13,703 nucleotides of DNA from Firmicutes bacterium UBA1535 (GCA_002323775.1 DCPV01000030.1:1-13703), one strand, 5' to 3'; counted from the first letter of the stretch, positions 1 to 6,743 are shown. Numbers and translations: made by a program. The notes: a model not told the origin generated them from the letters alone.

Positions 1-59
1 ATTCCCAAAGCAAATTACACAATGGAATGTGTGTAATTTGCTTTGGGAATTAATTTTTT
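1..59 (+). terminator. Strong hairpin ending an upstream gene
   Basis: Bases 1-20 are the exact reverse complement of 31-50, and 21/30 add one more pair, leaving an 8-base loop. The right arm is followed by TTAATTTTTT. This fits an intrinsic terminator for a plus-strand gene that lies before the window. The stem starts at the first base, so it may be longer than seen. The long perfect stem could also work for transcripts arriving from the other side. Confidence 0.75.
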
Positions 60-153
60 GAATTTACAATAAATTACATTTACTTATTTATTATGAAGTT
101 TACTTATTCTTAATTAAATAATTGAATACTTTTTATTTAATCAATAATTTTTA

Positions 154-182
154 TTGATAAATTAGCTTTATAGTTGTATAAT
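154..182 (+). promoter_or_regulatory. Sigma-A promoter of the mltG operon
   Basis: TTGATA (154-159), a 17-base spacer and a perfect TATAAT (177-182) predict a transcript start near 189. That start is only about 14 bases before the AAAAGGAG at 203-210, so the first thing a ribosome would meet is the leader ORF and not mltG. Confidence 0.7.
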
Positions 183-217
183 ATTGTTGAAGTAATTAAT
201 AGAAAAGGAGTAATAAA

Positions 218-289
218 ATCTATAAACAAGCTTTATACTTTATTAAAGTTTTAATTTTTTGTGTTATAGGTTTTTTGGTGAATAAATGA
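218..289 (+). CDS. Possible 23-codon hydrophobic leader peptide with ATC start
   Basis: A strong ribosome binding site, AAAAGGAG (203-210), has no ATG, GTG or TTG at a usable distance. Seven bases after it an ATC opens a frame of 23 codons that ends in TGA at 287-289. That stop overlaps the mltG ATG (286-288) as ATGA, the classic arrangement for coupled translation. The peptide would start with Tyr-Lys-Gln, run through one hydrophobic stretch (rich in Leu, Ile, Phe, Val, with one Cys and one Gly) and end in Asn-Lys, so it could be a single membrane segment. A stop codon at 200-202 in the same frame rules out a longer form. ATC is a very poor start codon, known mainly from autoregulated genes. 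It could instead be a decayed ATG. The ORF and spacing are seen; that it is translated is inferred. Confidence 0.35.
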   Translation: MYKQALYFIKVLIFCVIGFLVNK

Positions 290-1314
290 AAAAATTTTTA
301 ACTTTAATAGTAATTTTGTTAATTGTATTAATTGGCGGATATTTATTTATAAATGGATATATTGAAAAATCCTTAGAAGCAGTTGATTCTTCTGATTCAA
401 CACAGATAGAGATAGAAATACCATCAGGCAGCTCTACTAATGCTATATCAGAAATTTTATACAGTAAAAACTTAATTAAAGACGCTGGTATTTTTAGATA
501 TCACGTAAAAAGGCTCGGTCATGATTCGAAGTTAAAGGCAGGAAAATTTATTTTAAGTAGAAACATGAATGTGGACGAGCTTATAAATGCACTCATAAAC
601 AAGTCAAGTTCTGACAATACAACAAATTTAACTATAATTGAAGGCTTGATTATACAAGACGTAGCTAAATCAATATCAGAACAGCTATCTCTTGACTATG
701 ATAAACTGCTTGCTCTTATGAATAATGCTGAAAATTTTAGAGCTGATTATAAATTTTTAAGTGATAATAAAGAAATTGAAACTTTACAAGGATATCTGCT
801 TCCGGAAACATACAATGTTTACAAGAATTCAAGTGAGGAGGATATAGTAAGATATCTATTAAATCAGTTTGAAAAATATTATGAGTCAACAATTGTCCCT
901 GCTATGGCTAGTACAAAGCTAAGCTTTGAAGAAATAATAACCTTAGCATCAATTGTTGAAAAAGAAGCTGTTAAGAAAGAAGAAAGAAGTACAATTGCAG
1001 GAGTGTTTCTAAAAAGATTAGAAATTGATATGATGCTGCAATCTTGTGCAACAGTAAACTATATACTTGGCGAATGGAAACCAAGATTGACAAATGAGGA
1101 TATTTCAGTTATATCTCCTTATAACACTTATATAAATAAAGGACTTCCACCAACGCCTATAAACTCACCAGGAAAAGCATCTATAGAAGCTTGTCTATAT
1201 CCAGAAGAAACTGAATTTCTATATTTTCTAGCAAAAGGTGATGGAACAAGTCACTTTTCAAAAACATATGATGAACATCTTGCTGCTGTAGATAAATATT
1301 TGAATAAAAAGTAG
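286..1314 (+). CDS. mltG: Endolytic murein transglycosylase MltG (YceG-like)
   Basis: MltG is a membrane-anchored lytic transglycosylase that cuts nascent glycan strands and is thought to set their length during peptidoglycan synthesis. The 342 residues show one N-terminal membrane segment (about 4-23), a LysM-like region (about 40-105) and the YceG domain. Family hallmarks are LPETYNVY (172-179), the catalytic motif ASIVEKE (221-227, with E225 as the expected catalytic Glu), QSCATVNY (252-259), SPYNTY (277-282) and the C-terminal GDGTSHFSKTYDEH. The length is normal for Firmicutes. The start is fixed by a TAA immediately upstream in frame (283-285). Its own ribosome site (GGTGA, 277-281) is weak and lies inside the preceding leader ORF. 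It heads an operon with trmR 20 bases downstream, as yrrL does in Bacillus. Confidence 0.95.
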   Translation: MKKFLTLIVILLIVLIGGYLFINGYIEKSLEAVDSSDSTQIEIEIPSGSSTNAISEILYSKNLIKDAGIFRYHVKRLGHDSKLKAGKFILSRNMNVDELINALINKSSSDNTTNLTIIEGLIIQDVAKSISEQLSLDYDKLLALMNNAENFRADYKFLSDNKEIETLQGYLLPETYNVYKNSSEEDIVRYLLNQFEKYYESTIVPAMASTKLSFEEIITLASIVEKEAVKKEERSTIAGVFLKRLEIDMMLQSCATVNYILGEWKPRLTNEDISVISPYNTYINKGLPPTPINSPGKASIEACLYPEETEFLYFLAKGDGTSHFSKTYDEHLAAVDKYLNKK

Positions 1315-1334
1315 TATAAGAGGTACAAAATTAA

Positions 1335-2009
1335 ATGGATGAAATAAACATGGATTATATCCAAAATTATATACAGAGCTTAATAAAAAACGAAGACGAA
1401 AATTTGGAAAAATTTAGGGAGAGTTGTATTGAAAATCATAGACCTATAATTCAAAAAGAGGTAGCTCAATTGATAAAGGTACTTTTAAATATTACAAAGC
1501 CTAAAAAAATACTTGAAATTGGTACTAACGTTGGATTTTCGTCTATATTTATGTGCAAAGCTCTTGATAATAATGTAGATATATTGTCTATAGAAATAAA
1601 TAAAGATATATACGAGGAAGCATTAAATAATATTAAAAATTTTGATTGTAATAATAACATTAGACTTATAAATGATGATGCAAACCATGTACTCGATTAT
1701 ATTAATGAGAGTGGATTTGATATTGCATTTATTGATGCCTCAAAAGGTCATTACGAAGAATTTTTTGATAAAATATTGAAAATACTATCGCCAGATGGCA
1801 CAATAATTTGTGATAATGTATTATATAAGGGAATGATAGCTAATGACGAGCTTGTTGAAAAAAGAAAAAAAACAATAGTGAAAAGAATGAGAAATTTTTT
1901 ACAATATGTCTCTAATGATGATAGATTTGAAGCTTCGATAATTCCTATCGGAGATGGAGTTGCACTAATTAAAGTAAAGGACAGAAAGGCAAAAAGTAAT
2001 GAAAAATAG
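1335..2009 (+). CDS. trmR: SAM-dependent O-methyltransferase, TrmR/YrrM type
   Basis: This is a class I methyltransferase of the catechol-O-methyltransferase-like family. In Bacillus the syntenic YrrM (TrmR) methylates 5-hydroxyuridine at tRNA position 34 to 5-methoxyuridine. In the 224 residues, the SAM-binding motif I is ILEIGTNVGFSS (59-70), SIEINKD (85-91) is the acidic ribose-binding end of beta-2, FIDASKGHY (132-140) carries D134, and CDNVLYKG (159-166) carries D160/N161. D134, D160 and N161 match the family's metal-binding residues. The start at 1335 follows AAGAGG (1318-1323) with an 11-base gap, a little long. The gene lies between mltG and the U32 gene, which it overlaps by 11 bases. 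The tRNA role rests on synteny and family membership; a small-molecule substrate is not excluded. Confidence 0.85.
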   Translation: MDEINMDYIQNYIQSLIKNEDENLEKFRESCIENHRPIIQKEVAQLIKVLLNITKPKKILEIGTNVGFSSIFMCKALDNNVDILSIEINKDIYEEALNNIKNFDCNNNIRLINDDANHVLDYINESGFDIAFIDASKGHYEEFFDKILKILSPDGTIICDNVLYKGMIANDELVEKRKKTIVKRMRNFLQYVSNDDRFEASIIPIGDGVALIKVKDRKAKSNEK

Positions 2010-3240
2010 TAAAAATATAGGCAAATTACCTAAAATATTAGCACCTGCTGGAAATCTGGAAAAATTGATAATGGCAGTGGAATATGGAGCAGATGAAGTT
2101 TTCTTTGCTGGCAAAACAATGGGACTAAGAGCAGGTTCTAAGAATTTTAATTCAGATGATTTAGAAAAGGGAATAGAATACTGCCATAAGCATGGAGTTA
2201 AATCCAATATAACAGTAAACATAGTACCTCATGAAAATGACTTAAATGGTTTTGAGGACTATCTTAAATACTTGCAAAAAATAGGTGCAGATGCACTTAT
2301 AGCCTCAGATGCAGGAGTCATAGACATTATAAAGCAGACAACACCTGACATGAGGATACATCTTAGTACTCAAGCTAATACAACAAACTCAAGTGCCGCA
2401 AATTTTTGGTATAAGCAAGGGGTAAAAAGGATAGTTTTAGCAAGAGAATTATCATTTGATGAAATTGAAGAAATTATTAAAAATACACCAAAGGATTTGG
2501 AATTTGAGGCATTTGTGCATGGAGCTATGTGCATATCTTATTCTGGCAGATGTCTGTTAAGCAGTTTTATGACAGGAAGATATTCAAATAAGGGCGATTG
2601 TGCTCAGCCATGCAGATGGAAATATAATATCGTTGAGGAAAAGAGACCTGGCGAGTATTTTCCTATTGAGGAAAATGACGAGGGAACATTTATTTTTAAT
2701 TCTAAAGATTTATGTATGGTAGAGTACATGCAAAAATTTGTAGATTTAGGTATAAGTGCATTGAAAATAGAAGGCAGGATGAAAAGTGAATACTATACAG
2801 CAAATGCTGTTAGAGCTTACAAGAATGCCTTATTGGAAGTGGATAAATATGGCGATAAAGCTGATTTGCAATATTGGAAAGAAGAACTTGAAAAGGCTTC
2901 ATACAGAGATTATACATATGGATTTTATCTAGGAAATCCTTATGAAACTGCACAGCTGTACACTTCCAGCAGTTATATAAGAACGTATGATGTAGTTGCC
3001 ATAGTAAAGGATTATGATAAGGCTACACAGATAGCGACGCTAGAGCAGAGAAACAAATTTAATGAGGGTGACTTGTTAGAGGTTTTTGGACCTGCCGGAA
3101 GACATTTTGAAATAATTGCCAAGGAAATGAAAAATGAAAAAGGTGAAAGAATTGATTCAGCCCCTCATGCACAGGAAATTATTCAGATGAAAATTGAAAA
3201 AGAATTAGCACCATATTATATAATTAGAAAAAAGAAATAA
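1999..3240 (+). CDS. trhP: U32 family protein, tRNA U34 hydroxylation (TrhP/YrrO type)
   Basis: Although named peptidase U32, members of this type (E. coli YegQ/TrhP, Bacillus YrrN/YrrO) carry out prephenate-dependent hydroxylation of uridine 34 in tRNA, the step before TrmR. The 413 residues open with [12 protein letters not shown] and contain the U32 signature EAFVHGAMC...GRC (170-185), then GDCAQPCRW (199-207) and [13 protein letters not shown] (254-266). C178, C185, C201 and C205 are the likely iron-sulfur ligands, matching the four-Cys pattern of U32 relatives. A C-terminal beta domain (about 325-400) follows. The start at 1999 overlaps the trmR stop by 11 bases, with AAAGG about nine bases upstream. 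Bacillus has two adjacent U32 genes here, but only one lies between trmR and udk in this window. It is closer to YrrO in length and position. Confidence 0.88.
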   Translation: MKNSKNIGKLPKILAPAGNLEKLIMAVEYGADEVFFAGKTMGLRAGSKNFNSDDLEKGIEYCHKHGVKSNITVNIVPHENDLNGFEDYLKYLQKIGADALIASDAGVIDIIKQTTPDMRIHLSTQANTTNSSAANFWYKQGVKRIVLARELSFDEIEEIIKNTPKDLEFEAFVHGAMCISYSGRCLLSSFMTGRYSNKGDCAQPCRWKYNIVEEKRPGEYFPIEENDEGTFIFNSKDLCMVEYMQKFVDLGISALKIEGRMKSEYYTANAVRAYKNALLEVDKYGDKADLQYWKEELEKASYRDYTYGFYLGNPYETAQLYTSSSYIRTYDVVAIVKDYDKATQIATLEQRNKFNEGDLLEVFGPAGRHFEIIAKEMKNEKGERIDSAPHAQEIIQMKIEKELAPYYIIRKKK

Positions 3241-3262
3241 GAAAGAGAGGAAAATAATCCCA

Positions 3263-3883
3263 ATGAAAACCCCTTTATTTATTGGTATAACAGGAGGAAG
3301 TGGTTCAGGAAAAACCACTATCGTTAATAAAATTTTTTCTGAGGTTCCTGAAAGAAGCATAGCTATAATAGAGCAGGACTCATATTACAAGGATCAAAGT
3401 CACTTATCTTATGAGGAAAGATGTAAGACGAATTATGACCATCCATTTGCTTTCGATACAGACCTTTTGATAGAACATATAGAATCATTAAAAAATGGAC
3501 ATGCTATTGAGAAACCTTTGTATGATTATGAAATTCATAATAGGAAAAAGGAAACAATGCTAATAGAGCCAAAGGAAATCATAATAATTGAGGGATTATT
3601 GGTTTTTTACGACGAGAGAATAAGAAATCTGTTAGATATTAAAATATTTGTAGACACAGATGCAGATTTAAGATTAATAAGAAGAATTATAAGGGATATA
3701 AATGAAAGAGCCCGTACAGTGGACTCAGTCATAGCTCAATATATTAATACAGTAAGACCTGCACACGAACAGTTTATAGAGCCAACTAAAAAGTATGCAG
3801 ATATCATAGTAACAGAGGGCGGCAACAACCTAGTTGCAATAGACTTAATGGTCACAAAAATTAAATCCTTTATGGATAAGTAG
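3263..3883 (+). CDS. udk: Uridine/cytidine kinase
   Basis: This enzyme phosphorylates uridine or cytidine with ATP or GTP to give UMP or CMP in pyrimidine salvage. It is a cytosolic P-loop kinase of 206 residues, close to the usual 205-215. The Walker A is GGSGSGKT (11-18). Other family motifs are EQDSYYKD, the YDHPFAFD substrate loop, [21 protein letters not shown] (Walker B region), the [12 protein letters not shown] lid and [18 protein letters not shown]. Gly-Ser-Gly in the P-loop and the YDHP motif separate it from phosphoribulokinases. A purine-rich AGAGAGG at 3244-3250 lies a rather long 12 bases before the ATG. It is the last gene of the mltG operon, as in Bacillus, but the greA gene that follows there is absent. 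Confidence 0.95.
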   Translation: MKTPLFIGITGGSGSGKTTIVNKIFSEVPERSIAIIEQDSYYKDQSHLSYEERCKTNYDHPFAFDTDLLIEHIESLKNGHAIEKPLYDYEIHNRKKETMLIEPKEIIIIEGLLVFYDERIRNLLDIKIFVDTDADLRLIRRIIRDINERARTVDSVIAQYINTVRPAHEQFIEPTKKYADIIVTEGGNNLVAIDLMVTKIKSFMDK

Positions 3884-3917
3884 CTAAATCTTTGTGGTTT
3901 AAATTTATATAATGCTT

Positions 3918-3984
3918 ATAAAAGATAGTAAGTTATGACTTTGAGAAGTATAGGGCAAATCATTAATTTACTATCTTTTATTAT
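3918..3984 (+). terminator. Long imperfect hairpin after udk, probable operon terminator
   Basis: Bases 3918-3931 are the exact reverse complement of 3968-3981 (14 pairs). The helix extends inward through GTTA/TAAT (with one G-U), then ATGA/TCAT (3935-3938/3960-3963 as an alternative register) and TTTG/CAAA, leaving a 12-base tip at 3944-3955. The right arm ends in CTTTTATTATT. The lower stem is AT-only, so it is a weak terminator at best. It is the only candidate between udk and the next gene. A structured RNA element is the alternative reading. Confidence 0.5.
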
Positions 3985-4141
3985 TGACAAAATAAAAATA
4001 AAGGAGCTGTAGCAAAAATAATTTTCGATGAACCCTTTATTATATACCTAGATGCTGTTTTAACCCTTATGGCTAGCACGATAATTATCTTTCAAAGGAT
4101 CATTTAAACTTTTTAAATTTAATTTGTTTTAAAATTTTTTA
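3985..4141. other. Gene-free spacer of unknown content
   Basis: No ORF of useful length was found between udk and the LURP-one gene. The stretch 4001-4107 has roughly one third G+C, clearly higher than the very AT-rich bases after it, which suggests a conserved or inserted segment. It contains a perfect AAAGGAG (4000-4006) with no start codon at a usable distance. A TTGACA (3984-3989) has no matching -10 at 16-18 bases. There is a short repeat AACCCTTTA/AACCCTTA and a possible pairing of ATGAACCCTTT (4028-4038) with AAAGGATCAT (4094-4103). The run GGAGCTGTAGCAAAA (4003-4017) resembles the ends of some Firmicute transposons, but no partner end was found. Confidence 0.3.
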
Positions 4142-4170
4142 TTGCATAATTTCCAATTTTATGCTATTAT
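4142..4170 (+). promoter_or_regulatory. Extended -10 promoter of the LURP-one gene
   Basis: TTGCAT (4142-4147), a 17-base spacer and TATTAT (4165-4170) are preceded by TGC (4162-4164), the extended -10 motif. The predicted transcript starts near 4177, giving a leader of about 80 bases. Its position after the udk hairpin supports separate transcription of the next gene. Confidence 0.6.
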
Positions 4171-4181
4171 TTGAAATAAAA

Positions 4182-4200
4182 TGAAATATTGTGAAATATT
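4182..4200 (+). repeat. Tandem 9-base repeat at helical-turn spacing
   Basis: TGAAATATT occurs at 4182-4190 and again at 4192-4200, ten bases apart, just after the predicted transcript start. Two identical half-sites one DNA turn apart could be an operator for a repressor of the LURP-one gene. The region is AT-rich, so chance is a real alternative. Confidence 0.35.
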
Positions 4201-4259
4201 AAATATTTTATTGTCGAAAAAATAAATCCTATATGGATAAATAAGAGGAGTGTAAAAAA

Positions 4260-4739
4260 ATGATATTGTACATTAAACAAAAAGTGCTCGCATTAACAGA
4301 TTCGTATAATGTTTTTGACGAAAATTTACAACCAATCTACAAGGTTAAGAGTAAGCTTCTATCATTATTAAGTAATATAAATCTTTATGATATGTCTGAT
4401 AATGAGTTGTTTTTAATTAAAAGAAAATTTACTTTTATGCTCGCTGAATATGAAATATACAAAGGTGAGACCTTACATGCAAAGCTAAAACAAGAATTTT
4501 CATTTTTCAAGCCAAAGCTGAAAGTTACAAGTCCATATGGAGATTATGAAATTCAAGGTGAATTATTTGCCATGAACTTTAAAATAACTTTTAATGGCGA
4601 GCTTTTAGGTACTATAAGCAAGAAAGCTTTGTCACTTGGAGACAGTTATAAATTAGAGATAGCAGATGAAAAAGATGCAACATTTTTTACTGCACTTGCT
4701 ATAGCAATAGATAATTGCCTACATAATGGGAAAAAATAA
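4260..4739 (+). CDS. LURP-one-related (DUF567, Tubby-like fold) protein
   Basis: The 159 residues match the LURP-one-related family, small Tubby-like beta-barrels around a central helix (Bacillus YxjI belongs to it) whose biochemical role is not established in bacteria. The recognisable pattern is an N-terminal strand pair (MILYIKQK, about 1-8), YNVFDENLQPIYKVKSKL (16-33), repeated strand pairs with polar turns (LFLIKRKF...AEYEIYKGE), SPYGDYEIQGELFAMNFKITF and a C-terminal helix (about 143-155) that would fill the barrel. No signal peptide or membrane helix is present. The start has a strong AAGAGGAG (4243-4250) nine bases upstream. It is a single-gene transcription unit with its own promoter and terminator. 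The family assignment comes from recognised sequence pattern; no function can be given. Confidence 0.8.
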   Translation: MILYIKQKVLALTDSYNVFDENLQPIYKVKSKLLSLLSNINLYDMSDNELFLIKRKFTFMLAEYEIYKGETLHAKLKQEFSFFKPKLKVTSPYGDYEIQGELFAMNFKITFNGELLGTISKKALSLGDSYKLEIADEKDATFFTALAIAIDNCLHNGKK

Positions 4740-4765
4740 TAATTGATATAAAGTTGTACACAACA

Positions 4766-4809
4766 AAGCACAAAGAAAAATGTTCTCATTTTCTTTGTGC
4801 TTCGTTTTT
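4766..4809 (+). terminator. Terminator after the LURP-one gene, possibly bidirectional
   Basis: Fourteen perfect pairs, 4766-4779 with 4789-4802, enclose a 9-base loop and are followed by CGTTTTT (4803-4809). It lies between convergent genes. Read from the sigK side the stem is followed by only a weak T-run (TTGTTGTG), so it probably serves the plus strand best while also being the only terminator seen after sigK. Confidence 0.8.
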
Positions 4810-4818
4810 ATAAATTTT

Positions 4819-5541
4819 TTACACAGAATTAGAGTTGTTATCATTTTTTTCATAGTTTAGCAAAGCATCATAAAGCTTTTTAAGAGCTTTTTTTTCAATT
4901 CTTGATACATAGGAACGGGATATGCCAAGTTGTTTGGCTATTTCACGCTGTGTCTTATGATCGTTGTTTCGTATACCATACCTCATTTCTATTATAGTTT
5001 TTTCTCTTTTAAGCAGTGCTTTATCCCATATTTTATTTAGTATTTCAATCTTTTGTTCTTTATCAATTCGACCTATAATCTCCTCACATTCGTATTTAAT
5101 AACGTCAATTAAAAATATACTATTACCCTCCTTGTCAGTTCCAAGAGGCTCGTGAAGTGATATCTCATTTTTTAATTTTTTATCGCTTCTTAATGTCATA
5201 AGTATTTCGTTTTCAATACACTTAGCAGCATATGTAGCAAGTCTAATTCCTTTGTTGTTGTCAAATGTAGTAACAGCCTTAATTAATCCTATAGTACCTA
5301 TGGAAATTAAATCTTCTGGGTCAATATTTACAGATTTATATTTTTTAACAACGTGTGCAACCAAACGCAAATTTCGTTCAATTAGCAGATTTCGTGCTTC
5401 GAGATTTCCTGTTTTTGATTTTTCTATCAGCTCATATTCTTCGTTTTTACTTAAAGGCTGAGGGAAAGAGCTGCCAGCAGTTATGTATCCAAAAAGAAAA
5501 ATTGTAAATGGAAAAATAAATTCAATTAATCCTTCAATCAA
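4819..5541 (-). CDS. sigK: Sporulation sigma factor sigma-K (pro-sigma-K)
   Basis: Sigma-K directs late mother-cell transcription (coat, cortex, lysis) during endospore formation. From the TTG at 5541 it has 240 residues, the size of full-length Bacillus pro-sigma-K. Residues 1-20 form a hydrophobic pro-sequence, followed by the sigma-K hallmark FPQPLS (26-31). Region 2 includes NLLIERNLRLVAHVVKKY and EDLISIGTIGLIKAV, and region 2.4 is RLATYAAKCIENEI (100-113). The region 4 helix-turn-helix is TQREIAKQLGISRSYVSRIE (197-216). The TTG at 5541 is preferred because GGAGG (5549-5553) is seven bases upstream of it; an upstream TTG at 5562 has no ribosome site. The pro-sequence implies processing by a SpoIVFB-type intramembrane protease. 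The gene is uninterrupted, with no skin-type element. It stands alone, divergent from the lipid kinase gene. Confidence 0.93.
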   Translation of the reverse strand: MIEGLIEFIFPFTIFLFGYITAGSSFPQPLSKNEEYELIEKSKTGNLEARNLLIERNLRLVAHVVKKYKSVNIDPEDLISIGTIGLIKAVTTFDNNKGIRLATYAAKCIENEILMTLRSDKKLKNEISLHEPLGTDKEGNSIFLIDVIKYECEEIIGRIDKEQKIEILNKIWDKALLKREKTIIEMRYGIRNNDHKTQREIAKQLGISRSYVSRIEKKALKKLYDALLNYEKNDNNSNSV

Positions 5542-5546
5542 ACAAA

Positions 5547-5554
5547 CACCTCCA
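5547..5554 (-). promoter_or_regulatory. Ribosome binding site that decides the sigK start
   Basis: On the minus strand this reads TGGAGGTG. GGAGG lies seven bases before the TTG at 5541. It would fall inside the coding sequence if translation began at the TTG at 5562, so the downstream start is the better choice. Confidence 0.8.
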
Positions 5555-5570
5555 TATTTCAAGTAATGTA

Positions 5571-5600
5571 ATTATATGTTAAATGGACAGAAAACTTGTT
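5571..5600 (-). promoter_or_regulatory. Sigma-E/sigma-K-like promoter of sigK
   Basis: On the minus strand, CATATAAT (5578-5571) matches the mother-cell -10 consensus CATAnnnT used by sigma-E and sigma-K. AACA (5600-5597) lies 18 bases upstream, close to the sigma-K -35 pattern but one base further than usual. The predicted transcript start near 5564 leaves a leader of about 23 bases, which again fits the TTG start at 5541. Sigma-E start-up followed by autoregulation is the known pattern for sigK. Confidence 0.5.
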
Positions 5601-5661
5601 TGTACCAATAAAATATATAATTATTAAAAAAATTTTAATATTCAAAAATAAAAATTTCACT

Positions 5662-5689
5662 TTGACACTGTAAATAAATGTAGTATAAT
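5662..5689 (+). promoter_or_regulatory. Consensus sigma-A promoter of the lipid kinase gene
   Basis: A perfect TTGACA (5662-5667), a 16-base spacer and a perfect TATAAT (5684-5689) give a predicted transcript start near 5696 and a leader of about 94 bases. It is the closest match to consensus in the window and diverges from the sigK promoter. Confidence 0.75.
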
Positions 5690-5789
5690 ATAGCTTGTTG
5701 GATGACATTGTTGAATTATGTCGATTAATATAAGAAAGAAAACATTATTTTTATTAAGTAGCATAATAATTATATATAAAGAGGTTAAA

Positions 5790-6743
5790 ATGAAGCATAT
5801 TTTTATTATTAATCCTATTGCGGGAAGTGGTAAGTACCAAATAGAGCTTGAAAAGTCTATACATAAATATTTTAAAAACGAAAAAGAGAGATATGATGTA
5901 TACATTACGAATGGCAAGGGTGACAGCAAGCATTATATCGAAGAAAAATGTAAAGAAAATAAGCCATATACTTTTTATTCCTGTGGCGGCGATGGTACTT
6001 TACATGAGATTATTAATGTTGCCTATAAATACAAGCATGTAAATGTAGCACTAATTCCTTGCGGTAGTGGAAATGATTTCGTAAAAAATTTTACTAACAA
6101 TAATAATTTCTTTGATATAGCTTCACAAGTTAATGGAACTGTTACATCTGTTGATTTGGTAAAGGTTAATGATAAATATGCAACATCTGTCTGCAATATT
6201 GGCTTTGATGCTGATGTTGCATATAATGTGGACAAATTTAGAAAAATTCCGTTTATTTCAGGACCAACACGTTATTTTTTATCGGTTTTATACTGCTTGG
6301 TAAAGAAGCTTGGAAATTTTCTTGAAATAAAATTTGATGATGGAACTATCATAAAGAACGATTTTTTACTTAGCGTAGCTGCTAACGGAATGTTTTATGG
6401 TGGAGGATATAAATGTGCGCCATATGCAAGTATAAATGACGACTTAATAGATGTTGTTTTAATAGATAAGGTATCCCGATTTAAGATAATTAATCTAATA
6501 AAAAAATATAAAAAGGGAGAGCATCTAATAGACGAAGCTATTAAGAAAATATGCACTTACAAAAAATGTAGAGAACTTTTAATAAAGAGCGAATCATTTA
6601 TAAATATTTGCATAGACGGAGAGAGCTATTCATATGACCAAATAAATTTAAAGATTGAAAAGGAAGCAGTTAATTTCATAATTCCAGAAGGCTCACATCT
6701 TTATGAGCAAAGCAACCTTGAAGGAGAATTTAATTTTGCTTGA
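5790..6743 (+). CDS. Diacylglycerol/lipid kinase, DagK/YegS/BmrU family
   Basis: This family transfers the ATP gamma-phosphate to diacylglycerol or related lipids at the inner membrane face, returning diacylglycerol to phospholipid synthesis as phosphatidic acid. From the ATG at 5790 the protein has 317 residues, normal for the family. The N-terminal catalytic domain shows the Walker-like FIINPIAGSGK (5-15), the nucleotide-binding GGDGTLHE (66-73) and PCGSGNDF (90-97). A C-terminal beta-sandwich follows, including FDDGTI and CIDGESY. The frame is open to 5718, but AAAGAGG (5778-5784) lies five bases before 5790 and the family motif starts right there, so the extra 24 codons are probably leader. 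An LtaS-like gene lies about 0.9 kb downstream on the same strand, which suggests DgkB-like recycling of diacylglycerol. The substrate is not proven from sequence. Confidence 0.88.
   Translation: MKHIFIINPIAGSGKYQIELEKSIHKYFKNEKERYDVYITNGKGDSKHYIEEKCKENKPYTFYSCGGDGTLHEIINVAYKYKHVNVALIPCGSGNDFVKNFTNNNNFFDIASQVNGTVTSVDLVKVNDKYATSVCNIGFDADVAYNVDKFRKIPFISGPTRYFLSVLYCLVKKLGNFLEIKFDDGTIIKNDFLLSVAANGMFYGGGYKCAPYASINDDLIDVVLIDKVSRFKIINLIKKYKKGEHLIDEAIKKICTYKKCRELLIKSESFINICIDGESYSYDQINLKIEKEAVNFIIPEGSHLYEQSNLEGEFNFA

Noticed and set aside
1965..2222. 85-codon minus-strand ORF across the trmR/U32 junction
   Set aside because: It is fully antisense to two well-supported genes and has no promoter or ribosome site.
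1999..3240. U32 gene as a secreted collagenase-type protease
   Set aside because: It has no signal peptide, it has four iron-sulfur-type cysteines, and it overlaps a tRNA methyltransferase gene in a known tRNA-modification order.
3984..4012. Promoter from the perfect TTGACA at 3984
   Set aside because: No -10-like hexamer lies 16-18 bases downstream; the bases there read CTGTAG.
4028..4051. Seven-codon ORF after the AAAGGAG at 4000-4006
   Set aside because: The ATG is 21 bases from the ribosome site and the frame closes after seven codons.
4819..5541. Assignment as sigma-E instead of sigma-K
   Set aside because: The FPQPLS motif after a roughly 20-residue hydrophobic pro-sequence is the sigma-K pattern; sigma-E has a longer, different pro-region, and no spoIIGA gene precedes it.
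5542..5562. Longer sigK start at a TTG at 5562
   Set aside because: It has no ribosome site, would put GGAGG inside the coding region, and starts only about two bases after the predicted transcript start.
5718..5789. Extra 24 N-terminal codons on the lipid kinase
   Set aside because: No ribosome site precedes the ATG at 5718, while AAAGAGG sits five bases before the ATG at 5790, where the family sequence begins.
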